Shown: positions 1 through 8,123 of the stretch, piece by piece
Layout of the letters: each line of letters opens with the position of its first letter
Numbering within the stretch: position 1 is the stretch's first letter
DNA from: an uncultured Ruminococcus sp.
GTDB lineage: Bacteria; Bacillota; Clostridia; Oscillospirales; Ruminococcaceae
Assembly: GCA_946537565.1 (NCBI GenBank)
Contig: CAMNFW010000061.1
Location: 1 to 10,265 of the forward strand
Direction of reading: 5' to 3'
Length of the DNA stretch: 10,265 nt
The notes under the pieces: model-generated
What the model saw: the letters and a program-made list of their open reading frames with translations, nothing else
What the model was told of the DNA's origin: nothing
The model's database searches: none
Position numbers and translations under genes: made by a program

Positions 1-3
1 ATT

Positions 4-1968
4 TCATTTTTCACCCTTCAGCTCCTTTATCTTATCTCTCAGATATGCAGCGTGTTCAAATTCAAGTAGTTTAGCTGCATTTTTCATCTCAATGGTAAGC
101 TTGGAAATAAGCTGTTCTTTCTCTCCGGCAGAAAGCTTCTTTTTGCTGACCTTTGCCTCGACCTTTGACTTTGAGGTTATTTCAAGAACATCTCTTACTT
201 CCTTTATTATAGTCTTAGGAACTATCCCATGCTCCTGATTGAATTTCATCTGTATGCTTCTGCGGCGTTCGGTCTCAGTTATTGCCCTTTCCATTGAACC
301 TGTAACAGTATCTGCATACATTATAACCTTGCCTTCACTGTTTCTGGCAGCTCTGCCTATAGTCTGTATCAGTGAGGTCTCACTTCTGAGGAAGCCTTCC
401 TTGTCGGCATCAAGTATTGCAATAAGCGATACCTCCGGAATATCAAGTCCCTCTCTCAGCAGATTGATTCCGATCAGTACATCAAATACTCCGCTTCTGA
501 GGTCTTTGATAATTTCCATACGCTCAATTGTATCAATATCGTGGTGCAGATATCTTACCTTAACACCAAGCTTTTCGTAATAAGCTGTGAGATCCTCTGC
601 CATTTTCTTTGTCAGGGTCGTAACAAGCACACGCTCATTCTTAGCCGCCCTTATATTTATCTCAGAATACAGATCATCTACCTGACCGGCAGTTGGCTTT
701 ACTATTATCTCCGGGTCAACCAGTCCAGTCGGACGTATAACCTGCTCAACGATAGTATCAGTCTTTTCACGCTCGATCTGTCCGGGAGTTGCACTGACAT
801 ATATCGCCTGATTGATGTGTTCACAGAATTCATCAAAATTCAGCGGACGGTTATCCAGTGCGCTGGGCAGCCTGAAACCATACTCGATAAGTGTGGATTT
901 TCTTGCTCTGTCGCCGGCATACATCGCCCTCACCTGCGGCAGTGTTACATGACTTTCATCTACTATCAGCAGAAAATCTCCCGGAAAATGATCCAGCAGC
1001 GTCTGAGGTGTACTTCCAGCTGGTCTTCCTGCAAGCACTCTTGAATAGTTTTCGACTCCGCTGCAATATCCTACCTCACGCAGCATTTCCATATCATAAT
1101 GGGTGCGCTGCTCTATACGCTGTGCTTCAATAAGCTTATTATTCTCAGTAAAATAATCAATACGCTCTGCCAGTTCTCTGTCCAGCTCTTCAAGTGCAGA
1201 TTCAAGCTTATCATCACCCACAACATAATGTGACGCCGGAAATATAGCTGCATGTGAAACCACTGCCTTTACCTCACCGGTAAGTACATTTATCTCTGAT
1301 ATACGGTCGATCTCGTCACCAAAATATTCTACCCTTACTGCTGTATCGCTGGACATGGCTGGAAATATCTCCACCACATCTCCCCGTACCCTGAATTTGT
1401 TTCTTTCAAAAGCTATGTCATTGCGCTCATAACGTATCTTTACAAGCTCATTTATCAGCTGCTCACGAGGCTTCTCCGCACCCTGACGTATCGAAACCAC
1501 CATCGACCTGTACTCCTCCGGACTTCCGAGTGAGTAAATGCAGGATACACTGGCTACGATTATTACATCACGTCTTTCTGCCAGTGCAGTTGTGGCAGAG
1601 TGACGAAGCTTGTCTATCTCATCATTTATAGAAGAGTCCTTTTCAATATAACTGTCTGTGCTTGGGACATAAGCCTCCGGCTGGTAATAGTCATAATAAG
1701 ATACAAAGTATTCCACTGCATTTTCCGGGAAAAACTCTCTGAATTCCGAACAAAGCTGTGCCGCAAGGATTTTGTTGTGTGCCAGCACAAGAGTTGGCTT
1801 ATTGACTTTAGCAATAACGTTTGCCATTGTAAAGGTTTTGCCTGAACCTGTAACTCCGAGAAGTATCTGTTCCTTTTTGCCGTTATTTAATCCCTCCACC
1901 AGCTTATCTATAGCCTGAGGCTGATCGCCTGCGGGGGCGTACTGTGAATGAAGTCTGAAATGATCCAT
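4..1968 (-). CDS. uvrB: UvrB, excinuclease ABC subunit B
   Basis: UvrB is the damage-verification helicase of nucleotide excision repair. UvrA loads it onto DNA, and it then recruits UvrC for incision. The 654-residue length is normal for the family (about 660). Walker A (GVTGSGKT) is at residues 38-45. The beta-hairpin that clamps damaged DNA ([12 protein letters not shown]) is at 91-102, and the Walker B DESH at 337-340. Motif IV-type YVSATPG is at 390-396, motif [12 protein letters not shown] at 503-513, and the motif VI arginine finger region QTIGRAARN at 535-543. A C-terminal UVR helical hairpin that contacts UvrC occupies about 618-653. The ATG is supported by the usual UvrB N-terminus (GDQPQAI at 14-20) and by an AGGAG site 7 nt upstream. 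It has its own promoter downstream of the accessory operon's terminator. No terminator is visible before the window edge, so a downstream partner such as uvrA could follow, but that is not seen. The gene appears intact and ordinary. Confidence 0.98.
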   Translation of the reverse strand: MDHFRLHSQYAPAGDQPQAIDKLVEGLNNGKKEQILLGVTGSGKTFTMANVIAKVNKPTLVLAHNKILAAQLCSEFREFFPENAVEYFVSYYDYYQPEAYVPSTDSYIEKDSSINDEIDKLRHSATTALAERRDVIIVASVSCIYSLGSPEEYRSMVVSIRQGAEKPREQLINELVKIRYERNDIAFERNKFRVRGDVVEIFPAMSSDTAVRVEYFGDEIDRISEINVLTGEVKAVVSHAAIFPASHYVVGDDKLESALEELDRELAERIDYFTENNKLIEAQRIEQRTHYDMEMLREVGYCSGVENYSRVLAGRPAGSTPQTLLDHFPGDFLLIVDESHVTLPQVRAMYAGDRARKSTLIEYGFRLPSALDNRPLNFDEFCEHINQAIYVSATPGQIEREKTDTIVEQVIRPTGLVDPEIIVKPTAGQVDDLYSEINIRAAKNERVLVTTLTKKMAEDLTAYYEKLGVKVRYLHHDIDTIERMEIIKDLRSGVFDVLIGINLLREGLDIPEVSLIAILDADKEGFLRSETSLIQTIGRAARNSEGKVIMYADTVTGSMERAITETERRRSIQMKFNQEHGIVPKTIIKEVRDVLEITSKSKVEAKVSKKKLSAGEKEQLISKLTIEMKNAAKLLEFEHAAYLRDKIKELKGEK

Positions 1969-1975
1969 AATATTG

Positions 1976-1980
1976 CTCCT
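1976..1980 (-). promoter_or_regulatory. Ribosome binding site of uvrB
   Basis: On the minus strand this reads AGGAG, with a 7-nt spacer to the uvrB ATG at 1968. The strong match and ideal spacing fix the start codon. Confidence 0.85.
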
Positions 1981-2000
1981 AAAATCTTACTGTAATAATC

Positions 2001-2029
2001 ATTATAACACATATTTTTATAAAAATAAA
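2001..2029 (-). promoter_or_regulatory. Extended -10 promoter of uvrB
   Basis: On the minus strand a perfect TATAAT lies at 2006-2001. It is preceded by TG at 2009-2008, with one base between, making a TGnTATAAT extended -10 element. The hexamer 17 bp upstream (2029-2024, TTTATT) is a poor -35 match, as is common for extended -10 promoters. Transcription would start near 1994, giving a leader of about 26 nt before the uvrB ATG. The region is AT-rich, so the exact start is inferred. Confidence 0.75.
2012..2027. repeat. 16-bp perfect AT palindrome over the uvrB -35 region
   Basis: The bases tatttttataaaaata read the same on both strands. The palindrome lies just upstream of the extended -10 and covers part of the -35 position, where a repressor dimer could bind. 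It consists only of A and T in AT-rich DNA, so chance is a real alternative. No known operator consensus is matched. Confidence 0.35.
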
Positions 2030-2046
2030 GAGCAAATATATAACAG

Positions 2047-2058
2047 GAACATATTTTC
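2047..2058. promoter_or_regulatory. Possible degenerate LexA/DinR box upstream of uvrB
   Basis: The bases GAACATATTTTC match seven of the eight fixed positions of the Gram-positive SOS operator GAAC-N4-GTTC; the single mismatch is T for G in the right half. The central ATAT matches the preferred Bacillus core. uvrB is an SOS gene in many bacteria, which makes the site plausible. It lies about 40 bp upstream of the -10, further than operators that overlap the promoter, so it is only a candidate. Confidence 0.3.
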
Positions 2059-2070
2059 TTATTTTAATCA

Positions 2071-2098
2071 AAAAAACTTCCCCGGACTCACCGGGGAA
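2071..2098 (-). terminator. Rho-independent terminator closing the accessory operon
   Basis: On the minus strand an 8-bp perfect stem, TTCCCCGG paired with CCGGGGAA, closes a 5-nt loop (TGAGT). One G and then six T residues (2076-2071) follow. It lies 24 nt after the stop codon of the lectin gene and before the uvrB promoter. It therefore separates the two transcription units. Confidence 0.92.
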
Positions 2099-2122
2099 TT
2101 AATATACCATTCATTATTCTTT

Positions 2123-3502
2123 TTAAGATTGTGAAGAACCTCCGCTGCCGGATGCTCCTTTTCGCTTTCTCAACATGAATTCTTTCTTTGCAGAATGTGC
2201 AGCTGCTAACCATACTATCACAAAGATCAGTATTGCCGGCACTATCCAGATGCCATTAGCACTTATTTCCCATTTGGTTTTGCCGCAGACTGTGCATATC
2301 CTTCGTCTGATACCCGGAATGTCAAACTTGTCAGCTATCAGCTTTTTGTCTTCATACTTATGTGACAGGATAGGTATGTCTGCATAGTCAATGGTTTTGC
2401 CGCATCGCTTACATACCATTTCCTTTGAACCGTAGTGATCACAGCTGGCAGACTGTGTTATCTTCCAGTCTGAGGGTGAATGATATACAAATGATCCTTC
2501 GTCAGAACTGCAAACACTTCTCCATTCGCATATGAAACCATAATTTGTATAATAATAAGGTTCACTGTATTCAGCACCTATATTGGACTCAGCTATCCAG
2601 CCTCCTACTGCATACTTGTCCTCCAGCATATTCATTGCTGCGTATATAGAATCTCCGTCACTATTGCTTGGCTCACCGGCTGTCCAGTTGCTGTAGCCCA
2701 GATCAGCTTCGCCGTCCCATTTATAAGTATTGATATCCCACGGATCAGTCTGCACAAGATCTATCCAGTACATATTCTTAGAGCCGCTTTCCCGGCAAAG
2801 TCCTGTCAGAAAATTCTGTTTTTCCTCACTGTCAATTACTGCCAGGCTGCCGCCCATATTTATGCAGAACTCAGCTGCTTCTTCACGGGTCAGTCCATAG
2901 TTATATACCTTATATATGCTTTCACCAAAGCTTCCTGTTCCTGAAGGTTCCACAGGCTGACCGGAATCATCGTATATGCCGCATTCAGGCAATGGTGTTC
3001 CGCTGTCCCATTCACATACATACGGACAATAAGAAGTGTTGAACTTGGAATCGTTCCACTTGCCGTCTCCGGGGGAAATTGAATATGCACAATATGGTTC
3101 AGCTTCGTTACCGTTAGGCTCTCCTTCTTGCCAGTATGTAAAGTCCACGCTTTCACCGTTTACCCATTTCCATTCCCCGTCAGCAAAGTGCATACCTATA
3201 TACGCAGTATCATACCCGCTCTGTCTTATATATCCATATAAAGCACTGTTCTCCTCAGCTGAACTCATAGTTGCAAGATGTCCGCCTCTGCCTTCACAAA
3301 GACGTTCTGCAAGCTCATAGGAGATATTCTCAAATGATTGCATATCATCATATATCATATAATAATGTCCATTGCTGTACGCTGCGCCGTCTGGTATTAC
3401 AGTTTCCGGCTCGGCTGCATCAGATGAAATACCTCCGCATAAAAGTCCAACGCTAAGAACTGCACCGGTGATCATAGCCGGTATTTTCTTCAAATATGCC
3501 AT
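2123..3502 (-). CDS. Secreted, membrane-anchored protein with two C-type lectin domains
   Basis: This is a 459-residue predicted surface protein. A signal peptide fills residues 1-30: basic KK, a hydrophobic core, and a likely signal peptidase I cut after SDA at 27-29. C-type lectin domain 1 (about 44-165) keeps GGHLA at 73-77, the calcium/sugar motifs EPN (128-130) and WND (149-151), and cysteines 69, 138, 159 and 163, spaced for the usual two disulfides. Domain 2 (about 194-327) keeps the outer cysteines 213 and 325 but has EPS (277-279) and no WND, so its sugar site looks degenerate. A juxtamembrane part has CxxC pairs at 364-367 and 403-406. A hydrophobic span (about 413-436) and a basic, Ser/Gly-rich tail end the protein, predicting a type I membrane topology with the lectins outside. 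AAGGA inside the end of the preceding gene is 14 nt from the ATG, a long spacing that suggests translational coupling. It is the last gene before the terminator. The natural ligand is unknown. Confidence 0.85.
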   Translation of the reverse strand: MAYLKKIPAMITGAVLSVGLLCGGISSDAAEPETVIPDGAAYSNGHYYMIYDDMQSFENISYELAERLCEGRGGHLATMSSAEENSALYGYIRQSGYDTAYIGMHFADGEWKWVNGESVDFTYWQEGEPNGNEAEPYCAYSISPGDGKWNDSKFNTSYCPYVCEWDSGTPLPECGIYDDSGQPVEPSGTGSFGESIYKVYNYGLTREEAAEFCINMGGSLAVIDSEEKQNFLTGLCRESGSKNMYWIDLVQTDPWDINTYKWDGEADLGYSNWTAGEPSNSDGDSIYAAMNMLEDKYAVGGWIAESNIGAEYSEPYYYTNYGFICEWRSVCSSDEGSFVYHSPSDWKITQSASCDHYGSKEMVCKRCGKTIDYADIPILSHKYEDKKLIADKFDIPGIRRRICTVCGKTKWEISANGIWIVPAILIFVIVWLAAAHSAKKEFMLRKRKGASGSGGSSQS

Positions 3503-3512
3503 TATATATCTA

Positions 3513-6317
3513 TCATTCCTTATTCTTTTTATTTCCGAACAATCCTTTAAAGAATCCCTTTATTGTACCCTGCTCCTTAGCATCATATACAGCGGTAATA
3601 CCGTCGATGATCCTTTTCATTTCACCCAGCGGCGAATTAAATCCAGACTGTCTCAGGCGATCACGAAGGATCTCATCGTCAAGTGCCTCTGTTATGTCAC
3701 GGAGCTTGACCTTGCCTTCCACAAGAATATCACCCATCATTTCAATACTTGTCTTGCCATTGCAGCGCATTGTAACAATGATATTTGCAATAAGCTCAGC
3801 TGCTATATTCTTTGGAGAATTTTTTATCACCTGTCTCAGCCATTCTTCAAGTATCTGATCATGAGCTTTGATATGCGGAACGATCTGAATAAAGTTTTCA
3901 TAGTGAATGAGAGATGATCTCTGGGCAATGCTTCGTCTGCAAAGGGCATCTGCTATTTTATCAATGCACGCCTCCTTGTCTGTGACCCTTATAATATCAA
4001 AGTCTATCTTGATATTATTATAGAAAGCACGATTATATATAGACTGTTCATTGTCAAGATGCTCAGCAGTATTATTTACCATGCTCATTAGTATTGCATT
4101 GGTGATCTCATGATCAGCAAAAACTACATTGACATTGTTCTTGTCGATCATACCCATCAGCTGATCACAGGTCTCCTTAGGCATTGAATACCATTTGCCG
4201 TCAGAATAAATACTCTTCTTATATCTTCCGATAAAATCAGACTGTATCTCAGATGTAAGTATATTGTGAGATTTATAGAAGAGGAATGTACCGTAGATAT
4301 TTCCAAGTGCCTGATCATTGTTTGTGTCGGCAAGCTCTCTTAGAACATCGCCTATCCTGCTGGTATACTTATTGAACCTGCCGCTGCATGATTCGTTCAG
4401 CATTGCATAGAAGACCTTATTTGCAAGATCATAGTCATTCTTTTCACGGACAGCATCTATAATACCCTCAGCAAAACTATCGCACATCAATCTTTTTGAA
4501 ACAACTGTAATGTATTGCTTCATTTCTTCCTGTTCTGTTGAAATAGTCTTATCCACAAGGTATGCGGTTATATCCTTTGAAGCAGCCTCATTGCTGTTAA
4601 GCTTCTGGAAAATGCTGTCCACAAAAGCTACCTTCTGAGGAATGGTCGTGAATACCCCTGAAAATTCACTGAGAATAGCATTGCGCTGGTCTTCTGAACA
4701 CTCAATGAGCTTGCTCATTATGGATACAAAATGTGTAGCATTGGAATCGCTGCTGTAAAGCTTTTTATCGTCCTTCTCCTTGTTGAGCTGACTTCCGAGA
4801 AGTCCTGCTGCTTCAAAGAGCTTCCATTTTTTACCATTGCCCTGTGCCAGTTTTGTAAGATTATCCGTGCCTATACTTCTCAGGAAGCTGCCTTCAAAAT
4901 TCACTCCCATTTGCTTGAAGAATGCCTCTATTTTTTCCTTGTAATTAAAGTAATCATCACGCTTTGCAGCTTCTGACAGGAACTGATCTCGAAGAAATGA
5001 GAGATACTTTATACACACATCATTTTTAGTGATGCCGCCTTCCATAGCTCTGCCCTTGCTTATAACTTTTTCAGCAAAGGATATTATGCTGTCAAATTTT
5101 GTTCCTGCCTCGCCCTTGTCTATTGTAACGGCAAAAAGCTTATTGAGCAGCTCAGACAGGGCATTCTGATCCATATACTTATCAGCAAATATCTCTGCAT
5201 CGTCAAGATAGCGGAGATTTGCCTCGGTTGTCTGACTGCTGAGGACATAATAGCTGTAACCTCTTGCGTAATCGTTATCGAGACCCTTATAGCTGGTTTT
5301 TTCGCTGATGAATTTCTGGTATGCTTTAAGACCCTGAAGCTGTGTACGGAATGAGGACTCTATAAGCATATTAAAGCTTCTGTATCTGTTGTCGGAATCA
5401 GTAAAATAATCTGCACTGAAATCGAATACTGCTCTGTCTGATCTTGGTGACTCTATGGTGAGATCATAGTTTGTGTTGTCCTTGCTTGGCTCATCGTCGC
5501 CGTTGAGTTTTGCTGAGTAAACACCGCAGAACATTGTATTCTCATAAATAGGCGTTATCTTGTCAACATCACCCAGGAAGGAATATGTGGTGAAGGTGAA
5601 ATTCTTTGCACACTCCACAGGAAATATCAATGATATAGCTGCTATCCACCAGATTATATTATCCTTCTTATCGCAGACCATTATCTGACGTGTATCCTGG
5701 GTACTCTCGTTATAGTCAATGACAAACTGAAACATATCCAGAAGCTTTTCCATTCGTTCAGGTTCAGCGTTTATGAACTTAAGCACATCAGCTTCTGTTA
5801 TCTTTCCGCCGGCTGTTAACTCTGCCGGAGATGACATATTCGGCTCTACGCTGTCTCCGGGAGCATTAACAAAAAAGCTTCTGTCATAATCTGTGAAAAT
5901 CTCAGGACTGCCGTAATACATGAATGGATATTCCTTAACATCTTCGATGTCAGCAGCAGTTGTCTTGATTATAACATTTCCGGGACGAACTCCGGCAATA
6001 TCTCTTCCTGCATTCTTGCCGTATGTGAATACAGCCTTCTTAACTCCCTGAACCTCAACAAATTCATAGCTGAAGGTCACAGGGTGATGCTGCATTATTT
6101 TTTCAGTTTCGATCTTATCAAAATCCTCTCCTGCCTCAGCTGTCATCCAAACTTCCTGATTTCTCGGCGCAGTATAATTTCTTGTAAGACCGCTCAGGAG
6201 AGGACTGTTTGCACAAAGCTGCTCCATTCCTTTTGTAAGGTTATAGAATCCAAAACCAGTGCTTCCGTTGTCACGTCTGACCTTGACGCAGGTGTATATT
6301 CCTTGTTCAATTGCCAT
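3513..6317 (-). CDS. GAP1-like large GTPase-associated protein
   Basis: This 934-residue soluble protein has no signal peptide or clear membrane helix. The N-terminal region (about 1-150) resembles the GTPase-associated protein 1 N-terminal domain, including an early GFGFYNLTKGM stretch (21-31) and GRDIAGVRPGNV (104-115). The middle (about 170-270) resembles the GAP1 middle domain, with the segment FTFTTYSF at 240-247. The remainder (about 330-915) is mostly helical by eye and unassigned. From known family contexts, GAP1 proteins are predicted partners of double-GTPase proteins in NTP-dependent conflict systems; the biochemical role is not established. Such a GTPase is encoded three genes upstream in this cluster, which supports the assignment. 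The C-terminus is short, hydrophobic and basic (GFFKGLFGNKKNK, 921-933), possibly membrane-associating. An in-frame TAA sits directly before the ATG, and GAAAGG is 11 nt upstream, so the start is secure. Family membership is recognised by pattern from memory, not by a search. Confidence 0.7.
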   Translation of the reverse strand: MAIEQGIYTCVKVRRDNGSTGFGFYNLTKGMEQLCANSPLLSGLTRNYTAPRNQEVWMTAEAGEDFDKIETEKIMQHHPVTFSYEFVEVQGVKKAVFTYGKNAGRDIAGVRPGNVIIKTTAADIEDVKEYPFMYYGSPEIFTDYDRSFFVNAPGDSVEPNMSSPAELTAGGKITEADVLKFINAEPERMEKLLDMFQFVIDYNESTQDTRQIMVCDKKDNIIWWIAAISLIFPVECAKNFTFTTYSFLGDVDKITPIYENTMFCGVYSAKLNGDDEPSKDNTNYDLTIESPRSDRAVFDFSADYFTDSDNRYRSFNMLIESSFRTQLQGLKAYQKFISEKTSYKGLDNDYARGYSYYVLSSQTTEANLRYLDDAEIFADKYMDQNALSELLNKLFAVTIDKGEAGTKFDSIISFAEKVISKGRAMEGGITKNDVCIKYLSFLRDQFLSEAAKRDDYFNYKEKIEAFFKQMGVNFEGSFLRSIGTDNLTKLAQGNGKKWKLFEAAGLLGSQLNKEKDDKKLYSSDSNATHFVSIMSKLIECSEDQRNAILSEFSGVFTTIPQKVAFVDSIFQKLNSNEAASKDITAYLVDKTISTEQEEMKQYITVVSKRLMCDSFAEGIIDAVREKNDYDLANKVFYAMLNESCSGRFNKYTSRIGDVLRELADTNNDQALGNIYGTFLFYKSHNILTSEIQSDFIGRYKKSIYSDGKWYSMPKETCDQLMGMIDKNNVNVVFADHEITNAILMSMVNNTAEHLDNEQSIYNRAFYNNIKIDFDIIRVTDKEACIDKIADALCRRSIAQRSSLIHYENFIQIVPHIKAHDQILEEWLRQVIKNSPKNIAAELIANIIVTMRCNGKTSIEMMGDILVEGKVKLRDITEALDDEILRDRLRQSGFNSPLGEMKRIIDGITAVYDAKEQGTIKGFFKGLFGNKKNKE

Positions 6318-6407
6318 TTAATTCCCGACCTTTCTGTTAGAACTCCCCGGAAATTTACGAAGAGATCCTTTTTTTATTTTCATCAATTGTTATTATTCTC
6401 TTGTTGT
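6318..6407 (-). other. 90-nt gap between permease and GAP1-like genes
   Basis: This is the longest gap inside the cluster. It holds the GAP1 ribosome binding region (GAAAGG at 6334-6329, or GGGA closer to the start). No stem followed by a T-run is seen, and no -35/-10 pair with proper spacing is found, so read-through from the transporter genes is the simplest view. A run of seven A residues lies within it on the minus strand. Confidence 0.5.
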
Positions 6408-7229
6408 TTATCTGCGTACTTTCAATACCTTTACAAGATATGCTCCCCCTGCAATGGAAAGCGCCAGCCATATCACTGCACAGATAAAATCTCCTGCCGA
6501 AGCTGTGCCGGGCTGCATCGAATAAAGCCTTGAAAATACGAAGAAGCCTTCATATTCTATATCTACTCCAAAAAATAATCTCAGTATCGTAAATGTTCCC
6601 GGAAGCGCAAATATCAGCACGAAACAGAACATTATCGCCGGCAGAGCTTTCTCCATAAGCACAGATACCGCCGCTGCAAATACTCCAAAACTGATAAGCA
6701 TAAACATCTGCAATAAAAGCACAGGTATAAACTCCCCTATGCTGAATCCTTCAAAGCTTATGCCTCCTGCTTTTGCAAAAACGGAAAATGAGATCAGATA
6801 TGTAAGGGATACCGCCGCTGTTATTATCGCTGATACAGCGGCATAGGACAGAAATACCTGGACCCTTCCGCATCCCTTTGATATTACCTTGTATATACTT
6901 CCGAACCTGAATTCATCCGTTATAAGCTTGCACACCGTCAGTGACAGCAGCACCTGCATTCCGCTGCTGCCCAGTATATTCGTTACCATAAGCCTGAACT
7001 GTGGGTTTCTTAGCTCTTCCAGCGAATACATCTTTACTACTCCGAAATTATAAGCATCTCTTGAACGGAATGCCTCAAAGCTCTCCGGCGATACGCTGTC
7101 AAAAGAAGCTGAAAGTGTATGGATTATATATACACTAATTCCGGCTGTAACTGCTGAGGCAGCGATAAATGCCAGAAAAGCTGCGGTGAGTATCATTCTG
7201 GATATATTGTATGACATCAGTCGCTTCAT
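6408..7229 (-). CDS. ABC-2 type transporter permease
   Basis: This 273-residue integral membrane protein has about six hydrophobic segments, near residues 12-36, 84-104 (weaker), 124-151, 166-191, 197-220 and 247-268. Between segments 2 and 3 is the cytoplasmic stretch DEFRFGSIYKVISKGCGR (105-122). It matches the E-x-x-x-G-(T/S) plus basic pattern by which ABC-2 permeases of the BcrB/NatB type contact their ATPase. A loop of about 47 residues (37-83) follows the first helix, probably outside the membrane. The start ATG is one base after the stop codon of the ATPase gene, so the two are translationally coupled and form one transporter, probably as homodimers. Related transporters export peptides, antibiotics, lipids or ions, or confer self-protection. 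The substrate here cannot be read from the sequence. Confidence 0.88.
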   Translation of the reverse strand: MKRLMSYNISRMILTAAFLAFIAASAVTAGISVYIIHTLSASFDSVSPESFEAFRSRDAYNFGVVKMYSLEELRNPQFRLMVTNILGSSGMQVLLSLTVCKLITDEFRFGSIYKVISKGCGRVQVFLSYAAVSAIITAAVSLTYLISFSVFAKAGGISFEGFSIGEFIPVLLLQMFMLISFGVFAAAVSVLMEKALPAIMFCFVLIFALPGTFTILRLFFGVDIEYEGFFVFSRLYSMQPGTASAGDFICAVIWLALSIAGGAYLVKVLKVRR

Positions 7230-7230
7230 A

Positions 7231-8115
7231 TCATCTGCCCTTTCCGCTCATATACCATAAAAGTATATCCTCAGCTGTTGCCTTTTCAGTTCCGCAGTAA
7301 ACAAAGCTGCTGTCAAGCTTTTCCCCCGTCTCACCGATTATTCCGATACGGTCACTGCCTGTTGGTATTCCGAAAAGCGTTGGATACTCATTGTCTATCC
7401 TGTGAGCTGCAAGGTCAAGATCGTCAGTTCTGTAAATATACTTTTTGATATTCATTGCCGAAAGCTCTCCGGGATCAGTCTCATGAGTATACCTTCCGCT
7501 GTGAACAACTCCGAATCTGGTTGCCAGCTTTATCAGCTCCGGTATTATATGACTGGTAAGGAGAATAGTAACTCCTGAACGGTTAAGCGAATGGATAAGC
7601 ATCCGCATCGACTTCATGCCTTCCGGGTCGATGCCATTGAAAGGCTCGTCAAGTATCAGCAGTTCCGGCTTTCCGATAAGAGCAGCTGCTATAGCTATTC
7701 TCTGCTTCATTCCGAATGAATATGTGCCTATCTTGTTTCCGGCATAGCTCTCTGCTCCCACAAGCCTTGCTGCTTCATCTGCCTCTGACTTTGGCGCTCC
7801 GCACAGCAGACACATCTCACGCAGATACTGTATACCTTTAAGCTTCGGGTCCAGTACAAGATTGTCCATATCCAGAGCTGAACCAATATTCATTCTCATT
7901 TTCTCAAGCTCACTGCTGCCGAACAGCATTATCTTTCCCTTGTGATCCAGCTCCAGTCCCAGAAGTATTCGTATGAGAGTACTTTTTCCGGCACCGTTAT
8001 GACCGATCAGCGCAAAGATATCATTCTTTTTTACCGAAAATGATACGCTGTCAAGTATGGTCTTTCCTCTTATCGAAAGAGAGACCTTATCTGCCTGAAC
8101 AATACTTTTTTCCAA
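7231..8115 (-). CDS. ABC transporter ATP-binding protein, BcrA/lantibiotic-immunity type
   Basis: This 294-residue ATPase energises the permease encoded one base downstream. Walker A (GHNGAGKST) is at 38-46, the signature loop YSFGMKQR at 132-139, Walker B LLILDEP at 152-158, and the H-loop histidine at 189. The Q-loop position reads IGSALD (77-82), with Asp82 where most ABC proteins have Gln and lantibiotic-type ATPases have Glu. A C-terminal extension of about 85 residues beyond the ATPase core is unassigned. The start is TTG: the frame has a TGA two codons upstream, and GAGGT sits 8 nt before the TTG. The domain pattern fits CcmA/BcrA-type exporters; the substrate is unknown. Its place between the GTPase and GAP1-like genes suggests a role in the same pathway. 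Confidence 0.92.
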   Translation of the reverse strand: MEKSIVQADKVSLSIRGKTILDSVSFSVKKNDIFALIGHNGAGKSTLIRILLGLELDHKGKIMLFGSSELEKMRMNIGSALDMDNLVLDPKLKGIQYLREMCLLCGAPKSEADEAARLVGAESYAGNKIGTYSFGMKQRIAIAAALIGKPELLILDEPFNGIDPEGMKSMRMLIHSLNRSGVTILLTSHIIPELIKLATRFGVVHSGRYTHETDPGELSAMNIKKYIYRTDDLDLAAHRIDNEYPTLFGIPTGSDRIGIIGETGEKLDSSFVYCGTEKATAEDILLWYMSGKGR

Positions 8116-8123
8116 CGTTCATT

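Noticed and set aside
2500..2620. Diversity-generating retroelement variable region in the second C-type lectin domain
   Set aside because: C-type lectin folds are frequent DGR targets, and this part is tyrosine-rich. However, no reverse transcriptase, template repeat or AAC-rich variable tract is seen in the window.
2840..3160. Frameshift or pseudogene in the lectin gene
   Set aside because: The frame is continuous from signal peptide to tail, with both lectin domains complete in length. The missing WND in domain 2 is a substitution, not a break.
3425..3502. Lipoprotein signal (LLCGG) in the lectin protein
   Set aside because: Leu directly before the Cys does not fit the lipobox, which needs Gly, Ala or Ser there. 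A signal peptidase I site (SDA-AEP) and a C-terminal membrane span explain the topology better.
3372..3917. Long open frame on the plus strand
   Set aside because: It runs antisense to the lectin and GAP1-like genes, has no ribosome binding site or recognisable protein features, and both minus-strand genes are clearly real. Other plus-strand frames, such as 541-1044 under uvrB, were dismissed for the same reason.
6318..6383. A 21-codon basic reading frame (MKIKKGSLRK...) whose TAA abuts the GAP1 start codon
   Set aside because: It has no convincing ribosome binding site, is very short, and lies in the same frame as GAP1, so it may simply be the upstream frame closed by a stop. Conservation in relatives would be needed to revive it.
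6381..6425. Possible internal promoter before the GAP1-like gene (TTGAAA at 6425-6420 and AATAAT downstream)
   Set aside because: The spacing is about 22 bp, well outside the usual 16-18, and the -10 match is weak.
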